Assembly: GCF_901709675.1 (NCBI RefSeq)
Contig: NC_051089.1
Location: 5,810,476-5,874,475, forward strand
Direction of reading: 5' to 3'
From: Syngnathus acus
Lineage: Eukaryota; Chordata; Actinopteri; Syngnathiformes; Syngnathidae
Length of the DNA: 64,000 nucleotides
Below are positions 50,336-61,710 of this stretch, piece after piece. Position 1 is the stretch's first letter, and the number at the start of each line of letters is the position of its first letter. The notes below the pieces were generated by a model that ran no database searches, was not told where the DNA came from, and saw nothing but the letters and a program-made list of their open reading frames with translations. Position numbers and translations under genes: made by a program.

Positions 50336-51350
50336 ATGCTGCCTGTTATTTGTTTAGTGTTCATCCTGGCGGGATTGGGGCAGGCCCAGAGTCAGAGTCG
50401 GACCTCCGGGCAGGAAGGCTCGGCCACTCCGTGGCGGCAGGTGATCCAGTGGGAGAACAACGGTCGTATGTTCAGCCTTCTTAACAGTGGATCCGAGTAT
50501 GTTCCCGCTGGGACCGACACGCAGGACAGAGATCACCAAATAGTGGTTGCCGACACCCCCTCTCAGTCGTCCCGTAGAGCTCAAGGAGGCAATGTTCGCA
50601 GACAAGCGCCATCACGGGGATCCTCTGAGACTATCCGCGGGCAAGCCAGGCATCCTTTCGGTTTTGGGCAAGTGCCTGATAACTGGAGACAAACATCGGG
50701 CTCCACGGCTCGGGTACCCTTCCAGCGGTCCTCCGGCACCCGGGTCAGACAATCCACAGGGTCTTCATCTACCTACCCTTCAACACCTTATAGCATACCG
50801 TCCTACCCTCAGTATCCCATTCCTCAACAGCCCGTCTACCAACCCGTGCCCTTTGACCCAAGTTATACGGACGGATCATACAGGGGCTATGAGCCGCCCT
50901 TTCAACCGGTTCCCGGAGGAAGTTACGCCGGTGGATCGTACGCCGGTGGACAGGGGTACACCGGAGGGGGGTACGGCGTGGCTCCGGTCCTACCTGGCTC
51001 ACCAATGGAATTCACAGATGACGGGTACCGTTTCTACCAGTCCTACAGCTATGGGTCCAACCCTGTGGCACCCCCACAGGCCGCCCAGCCTCCATTCACG
51101 GACGGCCTGGACCGCAGATACACCCATAGTCTATACAACGAGGACCCCGCTGCCTCCGTACCCGACAGCAGAGTGGACCAGCCAGGACCGGCCGGCCAAG
51201 CACCGGTACGAAGTCCTCAGTATGAACAGTTCCCACCATTTGCAAGACCCCAGCCTCCCTTTCCGCAACCTGTTCAGCCTGGCAGAAACTCTCCAAACTC
51301 TGCCATTGAGCAAACCAACGTTGGGAACATATACCAACAAGAGCAAAGAG
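50336..51350 (+). CDS. loxl1: loxl1 coding exon 1: signal peptide and propeptide
   Basis: Encodes residues 1-338 and the first base of Gly339. The ATG has A at -3. It is the only start that places a hydrophobic signal peptide ([14 protein letters not shown]) in front of the conserved [11 protein letters not shown] block at 33-43. Arg88-Arg89 precede the conserved QAPSRG stretch. A short Gly/Tyr/Ala repeat ([12 protein letters not shown]) lies at 194-205. The donor is AG|GTAAAC at 51351. If it is not used, the frame continues into the intron and stops at 51448, giving a secreted propeptide with 32 unrelated residues and no enzyme domain. Confidence 0.96.
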
Positions 51351-54300
51351 GTAAACTAAGCTCTTTTGTTGCACTTGGAGTAGTTTGCAAAAATGACAAA
51401 TACGGTGTATGCATTTTGTTCTGGAAATTGGCTCTCCGGAGAGGTTGAGGAGTTTGAGGTACACTTTTAAGTTCTGTAAATATTTCAGAGTCAGACAGAC
51501 TAATACTTCACTGCAGCCACTGAGGGGATTTTTGCCTTTCTCATTGAAATTCCTCATGATGCAAAAAGTTGAGCACTTGCTCTACCGCCCTCCTAAATAT
51601 GCAATCATCATTTCTGAGCATGTTTATCAGATGTCTTCAGCAATCTTTGTGAAAATCAGCCTCACTTTTTTTTTATGGCGGAAATGCGGTGCACATTCAT
51701 CTTATGCTGATTTGTGCCACCCTATTTTTTTTTAAGAAAGCTCAGCACACAAGAAGCACTGTTTGAATATGAGGGGGTGCTCTGTGTGCTTCACGTGCAG
51801 TTTGGGTACAGCGATGGTGACCTCATTGCGTCTGGTAAGAGGTGTGGCTCCCTCCTACACTTGGGGACAAGAGAGAGTAAACAAGGTTTGAAAAGGGTGG
51901 GTTGGGGTGAGAAGGGGTGGTTTATACAGCAAATCACCACTCCCCATAGGGAAGGGTGATATGGAAAGTCCCTGCAAGAGTCATCAAAAGTAAAAGTTGA
52001 TGAAATGTGTAGAACAAACACTACTTTAGATAAACTTGTTTTTCCTACCAACCCCTTGAGATTAATAGGCACAAACTGTATGATGTGAGATTTTTAATGT
52101 GTGCGCTCAAAATTAACATGACAGATTTGTTTCTACTGGTCTGCGCTCATCCTCGCAGAATCTTCATTCATTCAGCACCCAATGAGCTCCCAGCACAAAA
52201 TGACATCAGGCGTGCAGATGTCTTAGTGAGCTCAGTCGTCACTCTAGCCCAGTTTGTTAGAGATTATGGGAGCAACAGCGGAATTAGTCTTCTAATTGCT
52301 GCTTCACAGAAAAGAAGGAAGTTGTTCTAGTACTGGTACTGTCCCAAAAATGAAAGTTTTCATGTTGTTGGAGGCAAAATGTACAAGGACTCAGGGAGAC
52401 AAGACCAGAGAGTAGTAGTAACTCAAAAAGACATTTAAAAAAAGGAATTTTAGAAGAATAAATGAACAAAAGTCCTCAATAAAACAAAAAATTCTATGTA
52501 ATCCACAAAAACTGGAAATAAGATACGACGCAGTCAACAAACGTGACTGACAACAACAGCTACTGAAACAATGAGCCCAAAAACACCAAAAGAGAGCGCT
52601 AAATACAAGCAAAGTGATATGTTGGTACGTTACCTATTAAAACAGTAAACCTTATTTTATTTCCTGTCGGTTTACAAGGCGACACAGTGTGCCGTGAAAG
52701 CTGCGTTAAAACGATGAGTCACTTGTTCGTCTTTAATTTGACCTCAATAAATGTGAAATACTCTGATGTGTCGTTGCTCTGCGGCTCGTCGTCTTTAGCT
52801 TAAAAGTATCTTAAAGGCAGGCCTGCGCGTCCTTTTTACAACTTCTTTGGTATATAAAATGCCTGGCAAGGTCTCCAAAGCGTGCCCCACTTAGAGCGTA
52901 ATATGTGGCATTGTCACATGCTGCTGAGAGCCGATCAGCTTTGGTCCCTCCAAACACTTCATCCCTATAAAAGAGACCCAATTTCTCATTTCGAAAGATT
53001 AGCGGGGGCAGAGAACAAAGTCTTTTTCTTGGGTGGAAGCGAGGGAGAGAGAGTGAAAAAGCAAAACCGGGGTGGTCTCACACGGTTCTTACAATGTTTA
53101 CATGGTCCGCCCCAGGAAGTGTGCCCTGTCCTAATACATCGGCCTCATACGGCGAGTGAGCGCTGAGAAGCGATGTTTGCGTAAGAAGCGAGTGAGCCAA
53201 AGCCCTTATTTAAACTCACCTGCATGCTAAACACTCAGCAAACACAACATGTCAAAACTTCTTACGCAGTTACTATAAACACACCACAAATATTTGTCAA
53301 GTCACTTAAGATATCGTCTGCTTTTATAAACGGTTAGAAAATTAAAGTGTACTGCATCAAATAATCAAAGAGGATTGATAAAATGTGAACGGTTACATAG
53401 CTAGCGTGTTGTCTTGTGACGCCATGCACCGCCAATGTTTTGTTTCGGTGCTTATATTAATTGAATTGCGAATACAGAATCCTTCTAAATATCTGATCAC
53501 ATGATCAAAAACTATCTATAGCTAGATACCTAGATATCTGTGTTGAAAAAAACACGAAGGTAAATCAATAAAAATGAACATCTTGCCCAATGGCTGGTTT
53601 CAAAGAATATTGAATGAAATGCTAACATGCGAGCATGAAGATTTTGCACCATGCCAAGTTTTGTTGTATAGGTTGCTATCTTGCTATATGTCAACATACC
53701 AACTGTTGCTTAGATTTTTGTTGTTTTTCCTTCACTGCCATATGGCATCAAGTGGATACAACTTGGAATTTAAATGTTTCCACAGGCAAAACCCAGAAGT
53801 CAAGACTCGGAGGTACTATTTCTAGTGCCTGGTCAATGATGTTGCAGCAATACCATATCGGTGATGTAATTAGAAATGACAAAAATAAACACCCTGCATC
53901 TGTCTGCTTGCTCTGTGTACTACAGTATCACACTCCATAGTCTCCACTTTGCTCCAGGAGTCCGTTTGCTTGCTGCCCCCAGTCTCTCCTCTGATAAAAT
54001 GTATCTCCTTTTAAAAGTAAATTCAGGAGACGGTATGTCTCCACTGTTTCGGATAGACAAAAGAAATCAAACTTTTCTGTTGTAACATTCACACAGACTT
54101 GTCAGTGTCCCACTTTGAAACAAAAAAACAAGGAAAAAAAACAACAGCAGCACTGTGAGATAACTTGTTTTTCCTCGACATGTTCATTCTTCTCTCGCAT
54201 CCCTTGAGTAAAGTATGACAAACTCACGCTGAATAGGAATAAGCCGTCCCGTAAACCAGCTTACATGTTTCCAAGTAGAGCTTCATCCTCCCCCCTGAAG

Positions 54301-57300
54301 GTAGAACTCATCAACCTCCGCATTTTTTATTAAAGGTTAACCTCAAGTGACAGGTTCATATTAAAAACGAGCGTCAGAGTAGATCACATCACATTAGCCG
54401 AGGCAGCGTATCATCATCTGCATAAGGCATCAGCCTGATATTCATAATAAGTTACATTTAGTTAGAGGCTTAGTGTGTATTATGTTCCCTTTTGGGACAA
54501 TTTTACACAGTCACACAAAATGTGACCCTTTGGCACAGTCACCCCATACTCATCCCTGGTCTGGAAAGGCCTATGGAGCATCTCATTAGAAAAGCGTGAT
54601 AATCATCTGGAATGTATGGTAATTAGCAGTGGAAGGCTCTCGGCACCATGACCCATTCTTGAACCGCTGACCTCTTCGCTGTTGCCCCCTCGTGTACTCC
54701 ATCAGCGCTTTTATAAATGCCAGGAAATTAAAAAATGGTGACAAATATATGATGGGGCCGGAAGGGCTGGGTTGCAGAAAGATTGGAAAAAATGTTCCGT
54801 GTCAGATAGCGTGTCATGGTCGACTTCGATTTCTTCAATGGAATATCTGACACAGTCTATTATTGGATGATTGACTTGCAATTTGAGCGGATTTCAAAAC
54901 AATCAAAAGTAATGGAATTTAAATGAATTTGTTCAAGAGTCAAACTGTCACCTGCATAAAACATTACGTAAGACCACCATATCTTTTTTTACCATTCTTA
55001 CCAATTCTAAAACTGTTCAAGGTAAACACTTCTAAGTAAAAAGAATTGAACCTCCAAAGTTGAAAACAATCCGTATATATTAAATGAATGAGAAAATTGA
55101 TGAGGTCGTGTTGGTAATGTTGCAGTCATGTATTTCTAGGTCCACCGTTTTTTGAGACATGACAGTCTCGATTGATTGTTGTGGTCCCTGAATTTCTACT
55201 GAGCTTTGTGTTTTATCTCGTCTTCATTATTCATCAGGGTTGCCTGACCTAGTTCCCGATGCCAACTATGTCCAGGCTTCTACATACATTCAGAGAGCTC
55301 GCATGTACTCGCTGCGCTGTGCTGCAGAGGAAAACTGCCTATCAAGGTAAAACCGTGTGTTGATATTGTACAGAAAATGGAGACCTTTCGGTTCTCTGCT
55401 CGTCTTAGTGTAACTGTCTTAATTAACTTACAGATCTCATTTGCAACTATCTTGCCTTGTTATTGTTGTCCCCCTCATTTGCCATTGATTATTTGGGTCT
55501 TCAAAACAACAGAATTTGCTATTTATCATTCTAGATCCGATTTCTGGCAAGCTTATTTTTTTAGATACTGAAAGATCTACAGGTTTAAATCATTTTCTGG
55601 CATTAGTCCTACTAAAACAATGCCCACACCTCATATGCCTGACATTTACTTTTAATAATGGGTTCATTGCTGTTTTTTATTTTTAATTAAATTTTTATTA
55701 CATGGTTTTAAAAAGACAGCAAAGCCAAAACAACAGATTAGAAATGAGAATAATCTTAATTGGCCTTGTTTTCATAGAACTTTTTGACTTTCACATTAAA
55801 TGAAAAGCACAACTTACACTAGAAATGGCATTTGAGCTAGTCTACACAAAATTGGGTGGGCATGTGAATCACACAGGAGGCAGGAACATATCTCAAAGAC
55901 ACATGAACAAAACTGAAAACAAAATAGTCGATTTTGGTGCGAAATTGCCATTTTGAGCATATTCTAGGTTTTACACTTGCCCAGATTTGCATGATGAAAT
56001 ATTTTTAGTCCACTCCAGCTTCTAAATTGCCTATCGCCGCCTAGGCAGTCTAGACCATTTCAAGTATTCACCATGAGGGCCGTGTGTGAAGGCTTTATGA
56101 TTGAGACTTGAGTTTCATTATATTGTAACCTTTTTTGTTTAAAGTTACCTTTTAAAAAGGACATTGTAACAATAAACTTTTTTTTGGCAGGGAAAAAAGA
56201 AAATCACGCAAAATACCAGACTACCATTACATTTAATGTCGTTCATCCCCCAGGGTGGTAATCCTTGCTCGAGCTGCCTAGCACTAAACTAAGAGAGAAT
56301 GTGATGCATTTAAACAATCTAAATTGTGCTCATCTTTGTAGGCTTGAGGCCTCTTTGTTAAGTCAACGGAATGCGTAAACCCCAGAGCCACAGTTTTAGT
56401 ATGGCTGACTCTCCCGTGAGGACACCACCGAGATGACGTCCAGAAGAGCATCCAGCCATCCCTCAAAGCCCTTTCATATCCTGTCTGAGTTTGCGGCAAT
56501 CACCGCCAGATGGGCAGCCGTAATTTGCCGTACGCTCCCAATGAAACAAGCGCTGTAAGATGAATGGCTCGGATCTTCCGCGGTTAAGATTGCGCCTCGT
56601 CTTATTTCGCACCAAAGTGAATCCTGTAACAAGAGCGTATATCATCTCGGTGGCTTGGCTCTCAACAGGCGATGAGATGCATGTAATCTGCGGGATGAAT
56701 TATTCACCATCCCGCCTGCGAACCTTTCCAAGTCTTGCTCTAAGAAAAACAAACCATTTTTTTCCCCTGTTCATCCCTCAGCTCTGCGTACGCGCCGGAA
56801 ACCACCGACTACGATGTCCGAGTACTGCTGCGATTCCCGCAGAGGGTGAAGAACAAGGGCACTGCTGACTTCATGCCGAACAGGCCGCATCATACCTGGG
56901 AGTGGCACAGTTGCCATCAGTAAGCACTTTACTGGAAATACATGTTGGTCATTGACAGTCACCTTTCAGAAGCCCATGTAAATGTCAAGCTGGTCAGCCA
57001 TTAGCATTTGCAACGTGAAAAGAAGCAAGACAGCTGATCATGACGACTAGGTGCCTCATTTTAGAGGAAATGTTCACATCAACGGCTCATATCTCAAAAT
57101 ACTCTCAAGTCGGGTGTCGTTTGTATCTCAAGGCATGACAAAGGACTACTTTGGTTATCTAAAGGCTTATATCCTAAAGGTTTGTAGAAGAATGCCTCGC
57201 TTGTAACATTGTGTCCATGTAGCTATGACCCTGGTTACCTCTATCAACTTGGGGGTTGGCTAACCATGAAAAGCATTCTTGTTTTGACAGGATTCCCATC

Positions 57301-60300
57301 TAGGTGAGTCCCTTACAAATCCCGCGTGAGAACACAAAGGCAGATTCCTGTACACCATGTACTATAAAGACATATTACTGGCGTCCTTAGCTCCGTCCGT
57401 GGAAATGTTTGACTTGGCTCGGCGAGGCCCCCGGTGAAACAAATTGAATGTCACTCAGGAATTCCGTGTGAATTCGGTTGGGTGGGGTGTTATTGCTCTC
57501 ATTTTTATGACGGTATATTCCACGTCCTGCCAAGACGGCCCGACCGTCTTCACCGAGGAGGAATGTGAGCAGCCATTAGGAGATTGGCAGTGTTGTTGTT
57601 TTTTTTTTTTATATTTGTCAGTCGGCATTGACACACGATGGCGACGGCGGCTCCCAGGAGGCAGCAAGCCAAGGCAATCATTCCATTGACAGACTTGACA
57701 AATCAATCTTTTTTTGGAAAAAATCGTTTTATTTTTTTCTGTCAATCCGTGACACCCGATCACATAGTTGTTTGAGTGCCACAGCGGGAATATGGGTTAC
57801 TGGGGCAAAGTGTTTGCTTATGCAAGAAGTCTCTTACTATAAAATCTGCTGGCCTACATTTCTGGTCAATAAGCTCTCCAGCTGAGAACTTTATTCTCAC
57901 GTAGCTTTCTTACCATAGTATCAATGAGAAAAAGCTACTTATTTTTGCCACTTTTATTTGTTGCCATGGCGACCCACTAAATTTTTTGTGGTTTACATCA
58001 GTAGTCCCTAACCATTGGTGCAATCATAGATAAAATAGATACATTAATATTTCTTATTCCTTTCAAACTTGTGTGGATTTATACGTCATAATCGGGAAAT
58101 AACGGGGGCATCCCAGTCAATAATATCTGAACAGTAAAAAATAAGTTAATCTTGAACCATTCCTTGCCCCTCCTGGACATTTGGTAGCTAATCTCTATAA
58201 ATCGGCCACCAAAACGTTTCTGTAGACGTCCGAGTTCATTTTTGCTGCTGCCTTGATGTGTTACATCATCAATGAAGATTAGCGAGCACATTCCTAGAAG
58301 GAGCCGAGTTGCAAAGATTGGCTCGTATGATGGGGATCATCGTCGGAAAGCTTTTTCCATTCTTTCGCTTTATCTTTGTCTCATCAGTCCATTAAACTTA
58401 CTGAAGGAATTTTGGAGGTTTGTCCCTGTACTTTTTGGCAAATTCCAGCATCTTACTCGTGAGTTTGCATCCTTCGGTGGAGCATCTGTGCTTTTTGCCT
58501 TCTGAAAGTCGTTGCTGCTACTTTTAATTGCTTTTGGGTCTGTCCTTGGGTAAGCATTCAAACATGCTGTTCCCTTTTCATGGAATAACTTGGATTCGAA
58601 CCTTCCGGAACTTATGATTTGGAAGACTTCAAATCCACTGTAAAGGAATGTGAAACTAATACTATTGGACAATGTGACCGGTTCTAAATTTGGCGCAAAT
58701 TTGTTGACGTATTTTGAACTGATTTTGATTATGATTTTCTGTCAATAATCGGAAAATAGACTTTTAATCTCAATGAGCTTTACAATTGGTTGTTTTTCCA
58801 CATCAGTTGCCCCTAACCAGTACACAGTGCCGTTTGACTCCCATGTTTTTTTCCAAGCATCACACAAACAGGCACACACACGCATAATGCAATACATTGT
58901 ATAGAGAATGTAATATGCAATAAATGATAGTTTATTGCTTGTTTATTGGCAGCCTTGCACAGGCATTCCAGAAATGAAACAACAATGAAACACATGCTTT
59001 GAAATTTCATAACAAGGGATGTCTTTGTACCACACGAGGAGGTAATTGGTCACCACTGGAAAGATTGAGCGCAAAAATGATCACCCCCCCGCCCCGTTGA
59101 GTCCAACTTGCTTTCCAAGACGTCGTTTGGGTTTTATTAAAATTAAAATGACCGTTCCTGTAAAAATGTTGTTGCAACATGCAATATAAAGCAATGTTTG
59201 CACAATCCCAGTTTGTGTGACTTTAACGGTCCTTAGCGCTTACCTCACCGTAAATCTCCCAACTGGAGGTAAACTTCTATTTTATTACACATCATATTTA
59301 TTGAAACTCACAGTATATTCCATAATGTCCTTTGTTCTGGGGACTATTTAATGGGAGTATTTAACTGATGCAAATGCCACTTGGTAATGCGCCTTGTGTA
59401 GTTATAAATTATGAAAGCCTCTGAAGTGTCATTGTATGAAAGTTTCATTAAGGATTATGAAGGTAATTATTCCTCTTAAAGACATCACGGCTTCCTCTGT
59501 GGAGTTTGCATTCTCTCCCTGAGCTTTGATTCCGTGTACGCTGGCTTCCGCCAACATTCCAAAAACATACCGTACATGTTCTGGTCTGGTTCTGATCTGG
59601 CTCTATTGACGTGCCAAAGCTGCGCAAATATGCGCATAATGTAAGTCTTGTGTCCCTCACACGCGTATTTCCATTTGCGAAGTACGTAACGTGTTGATTT
59701 GTCATTAATTAACCTCCCTTGGCTGTGAAAGATCTTGTTCATGTGCGTACGTCACCGCACGGCATTACACACCAAAACACTAACACATGACTTCACAATA
59801 TTTACATAAACATTGCACCGCTTCATTGGAATTTGCCGAACTCAAGCTTGTATGAATGTTTGTTAGCGACCGTTCTTTTTCTCCTTTGTCCCGCTGCAGG
59901 CACTATCACAGCATGGATGAGTTCAGCCACTACGACTTGTTGGAGGTCACCTCGGGTCGCAAAGTGGCCGAAGGTCACAAGGCTAGTTTCTGTCTGGAGG
60001 ACACTACATGCGACTTTGGACACCTGAAACGTTATGCGTGTACCTCGCACACTCAGGTAACGGCAGCTGTTCAGTAAACTGAAAATAATTGCTCATTTAA
60101 TTTTTTTTAATTGATTGATTAAATTTAATTGAAAAATATTTCGCAATATCATGTATCTGTTTGTTCAGGGTCTCAGCCCAGGCTGCTATGATACTTACAA
60201 CGCCGATATTGACTGTCAATGGATCGACATCACCGACATCCAGCCTGGAAACTACATATTAAAGGTAAAAACTCCACCATTTTTCCCCCGCTTTTAACAC

Positions 60301-61710
60301 AAATCTGATTTCTTTCCTTTTTTCTTTAGCTCACAGTCAACCCCAAATTCCTGGTGATGGAATCAGATTTTACCAACAATGTTGTCAGATGTAACATCCA
60401 CTACACGGGACGTTTTGTTACGACAACCAAATGCCAGCTCGCTCAGTAAGTCAAAACTTGTTTTTTTCAAATTATTTCTTCAGTAAATCACGTTACCCTC
60501 ACTGTCTTGAACACATACTTTGACCAAGAGTTAAGAAAAAAAATTACAATAACTTTCGACAATACAATTAACTCCAACAGTCCATTTTGCAGGTTCAAAC
60601 TTACCTAAATTGAATCTCCACATATTGATCAGGTGTACCTAATGTTTTGCCCATTAGCAAGGACTGTAAATTAGGTTTCACATCATGTCAACCTACCACT
60701 GAAGCACAATTTAGAAATGGCACTTTTTTTTTATGGCAACTCAATGAAGAGCATCAAAGTGTATCAAATTACTTACGACTTATTAGTGGACTTAATGGCT
60801 TTCTCGGCCAAACTATTTGATGATTTAACAAATTATGTTCTCATTCTTCAATTAAGATTAATGGCCTCTGAAACTTTTCCTATTCTTTTCTCGCCTCGAA
60901 GAAAAGATGCAGAGGCGATGAACTTTTCTTGAGCTCGATTAGCAGTACAGAAGATGCACAAAGCGCCAAACTTGGAAATATGCTCACAAAAGCATTTCTC
61001 GTCTTTGATGAAAGAAAAGTGGACGAAATGGCTCACTTTGTACAGAAATGAGTCAAAATTGCAGAAGCAGATGTGTGGAGCGTGACCTCCATTATATAAA
61101 GACAACCACTTCAAATGAGCTCATCTCTATAGTCTCTGTGTCTGTTAATCCACATTACGTTTATGTTGCAAAGTCTTCATCGGATTTAGATTAAAAAAAA
61201 AAGAAATCGTTAAAATTCATCGTATTCACATTTTCGTGATGCTGTGTTAAAGGTGTTAACAAGTTTGAAGAACAGCCAAAAGAATTACAACCCTTTTGCA
61301 AATTTCTAACTCTGTTCTTTAGGCGTCATAGAATAATCCCTCAAATTTGGTAGATCAGTTGACTTTAAATGAAATTGTTTAAATTCATACAGCATTTGTG
61401 AAACCCCAATCATAAAGACATTCTTTCGGGTTTAGTCTCTTAAACCTGTTTCTTAATTCTCACTAGGGGTCACTGTAGTATTGGAAATATCTCTAGACTA
61501 TCGATATATGGTGATCCAAAACGCCATTCTAACTGTGTTGCTAACCAAAACAGTAGCACTTAGAGTAAACACTGAGATGGGTTAAAACGCAAAGTCCGAC
61601 CGACCCAGTGATGTAAATGAGTTCCTAGTTGAACAGTATGACGAAGGGAGACTGGCCCCATACTAAAAATGAATAAATGTTCTCTTCCCTGCTTACATTG
61701 CAGGTCTTGA
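50336..61710 (+). CDS. loxl1: Lysyl oxidase-like 1 (LOXL1), complete seven-exon gene
   Basis: Secreted copper amine oxidase that oxidises peptidyl lysine in elastin and collagen to allysine for cross-linking in the extracellular matrix. The join 50336-51350, 55238-55346, 56782-56919, 59900-60056, 60169-60264, 60330-60445, 61704-61710 gives 545 residues. Every intron is GT-AG and reading phase is kept. Residues 1-17 are a signal peptide (likely cut after GQA). Residues 18-338 are a cysteine-free propeptide rich in Pro, Gly, Tyr and Ser. The catalytic domain starts at GLPDLVPD (339). It keeps [11 protein letters not shown] with copper ligands His420, His422 and His424, plus Lys448 and Tyr483 for the lysyl-tyrosylquinone (35 residues apart, as in LOX). 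It has ten cysteines and the C-x9-C-x-W-x34-C-x13-C pattern (479-540). LOXL1 rather than LOX is chosen from [13 protein letters not shown] (47-59), [18 protein letters not shown] (101-118), [12 protein letters not shown] (256-267) and the QS C-terminus. It is slightly shorter than mammalian LOXL1; the propeptide accounts for this. I see no N-glycosylation sequon. Confidence 0.97.
51351..55237 (+). other. loxl1: loxl1 intron 1 (3887 bp)
   Basis: Separates the propeptide exon from the catalytic exons. It holds poly-T runs and no open frame with family resemblance. Positions about 54360-54780 are non-repetitive, with motifs such as CATTAG, GGTAATTAGC and TATTCATAATAA, and could be an intronic enhancer; this is inference only. 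Human LOXL1 has an antisense RNA (LOXL1-AS1) at this locus, but nothing here shows one. Confidence 0.9.
55238..55346 (+). CDS. loxl1: loxl1 coding exon 2: start of the catalytic domain
   Basis: 109 nt, the size I recall for the matching exon in the LOX family. It completes Gly339 and runs to the first two bases of Ser375. It encodes [17 protein letters not shown], the conserved opening of the amine-oxidase domain, and the first two domain cysteines (366 and 372) in CAAEENC. The acceptor is TTCATCAG|GG and the donor AG|GTAAAA. Confidence 0.96.
55347..56781 (+). other. loxl1: loxl1 intron 2 (1435 bp)
   Basis: GT-AG intron with AT-rich sequence around 55660-55760. The last 250 bp (about 56500-56760) are richer in GC and open in both directions, but the frames have no recognisable motif. 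No dispersed repeat is seen. Confidence 0.93.
56782..56919 (+). CDS. loxl1: loxl1 coding exon 3: start of the copper-binding motif
   Basis: 138 nt, from the last base of Ser375 to the first two bases of Gln421. It encodes [20 protein letters not shown] and then WEWHSCH, so copper ligand His420 lies here and the other two lie in exon 4. The donor is CA|GTAAGC, which leaves CA to join the leading G of exon 4 as CAG. Confidence 0.95.
56920..59899 (+). other. loxl1: loxl1 intron 3 (2980 bp)
   Basis: Second-longest intron. It contains a minus-orientation fragment of a common fish interspersed repeat near its end (59497-59571). Two short similar stretches at about 58000 and 58802 resemble ends of hAT elements. 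Several open frames near 57444-57885 and 58272-58672 have no family features and overlap each other on opposite strands. Confidence 0.92.
59497..59571 (-). repeat. loxl1: Common fish interspersed repeat, 3' half, in loxl1 intron 3
   Basis: CTGTGGAGTTTGCATTCTCT and CCGCCAACATTCCAAAAACA are the reverse complement of the 3' block also represented at 44790-44946. It lies about 330 bp before the exon 4 acceptor. Confidence 0.65.
59900..60056 (+). CDS. loxl1: loxl1 coding exon 4: copper ligands and cofactor lysine
   Basis: 157 nt, residues 421-473. It encodes [14 protein letters not shown], with copper ligands His422 and His424, and [11 protein letters not shown], where Lys448 is the lysine half of the cross-linked quinone cofactor. 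Cysteines 452, 458 and 468 are here. The acceptor is CCGCTGCAG|G and the donor [24 protein letters not shown] resembles LOXL1 more closely than LOX. Confidence 0.96.
60057..60329 (+). other. loxl1: loxl1 introns 4 (112 bp) and 5 (65 bp) around exon 5
   Basis: Intron 4 is 60057-60168 and intron 5 is 60265-60329. Both are GT-AG with AT- or pyrimidine-rich tracts before the acceptor. A 65-bp intron is close to the practical lower limit for vertebrates and typical of compact fish introns. Confidence 0.93.
60169..60264 (+). CDS. loxl1: loxl1 coding exon 5: cofactor tyrosine
   Basis: 96 nt, residues 474-505, in phase 0 at both ends. It encodes [18 protein letters not shown], in which Tyr483 (second Tyr of CYDTY) is the expected partner of Lys448, followed by [14 protein letters not shown]. 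It opens the cytokine-receptor-like cysteine pattern with Cys479, Cys489 and Trp491. It is flanked by two very short introns. Confidence 0.96.
60330..60445 (+). CDS. loxl1: loxl1 coding exon 6: C-terminal strand region
   Basis: 116 nt, residues 506-543 and two bases of Gln544. It encodes [20 protein letters not shown], then Cys526 and Cys540, which complete the C-x13-C pair. The donor CA|GTAAGTC is strong and gives the 116-nt length I recall for this family. An unspliced reading would give CAG TAA, ending at Gln544. Confidence 0.93.
60446..61703 (+). other. loxl1: loxl1 intron 6 (1258 bp)
   Basis: Lies between the 116-nt exon 6 and the seven-base coding part of exon 7. It holds an open frame at 60717-60932 with no resemblance to known proteins. 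A short motif at 61537-61561 recurs downstream of the gene at 63011-63035. Confidence 0.85.
61704..61710 (+). CDS. loxl1: loxl1 coding exon 7: last Gln base, Ser and stop
   Basis: Only seven coding bases, G TCT TGA, after the acceptor ACATTGCAG. Joined to the CA of exon 6 they give Gln-Ser-stop, which as I recall is also the end of mammalian LOXL1. The rest of this exon is the 3' untranslated region. The acceptor choice rests on phase, on this residue match and on the pyrimidine-rich stretch before it; no transcript was available. Confidence 0.85.

Noticed and set aside
50547-51359. 270-codon + frame and several minus-strand frames over loxl1 exon 1
   Set aside because: Shadows of the GC-rich loxl1 propeptide exon in other frames; the real frame has the signal peptide and conserved LOXL1 blocks.
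54680-54706. CTCF-like GCCCCCTCGTG on the minus strand in loxl1 intron 1
   Set aside because: Two to three mismatches to the core, including an informative position.
56560-56868. 102-codon + frame over loxl1 exon 3
   Set aside because: Different frame from the conserved [10 protein letters not shown] reading; an exon shadow extended into intron 2.
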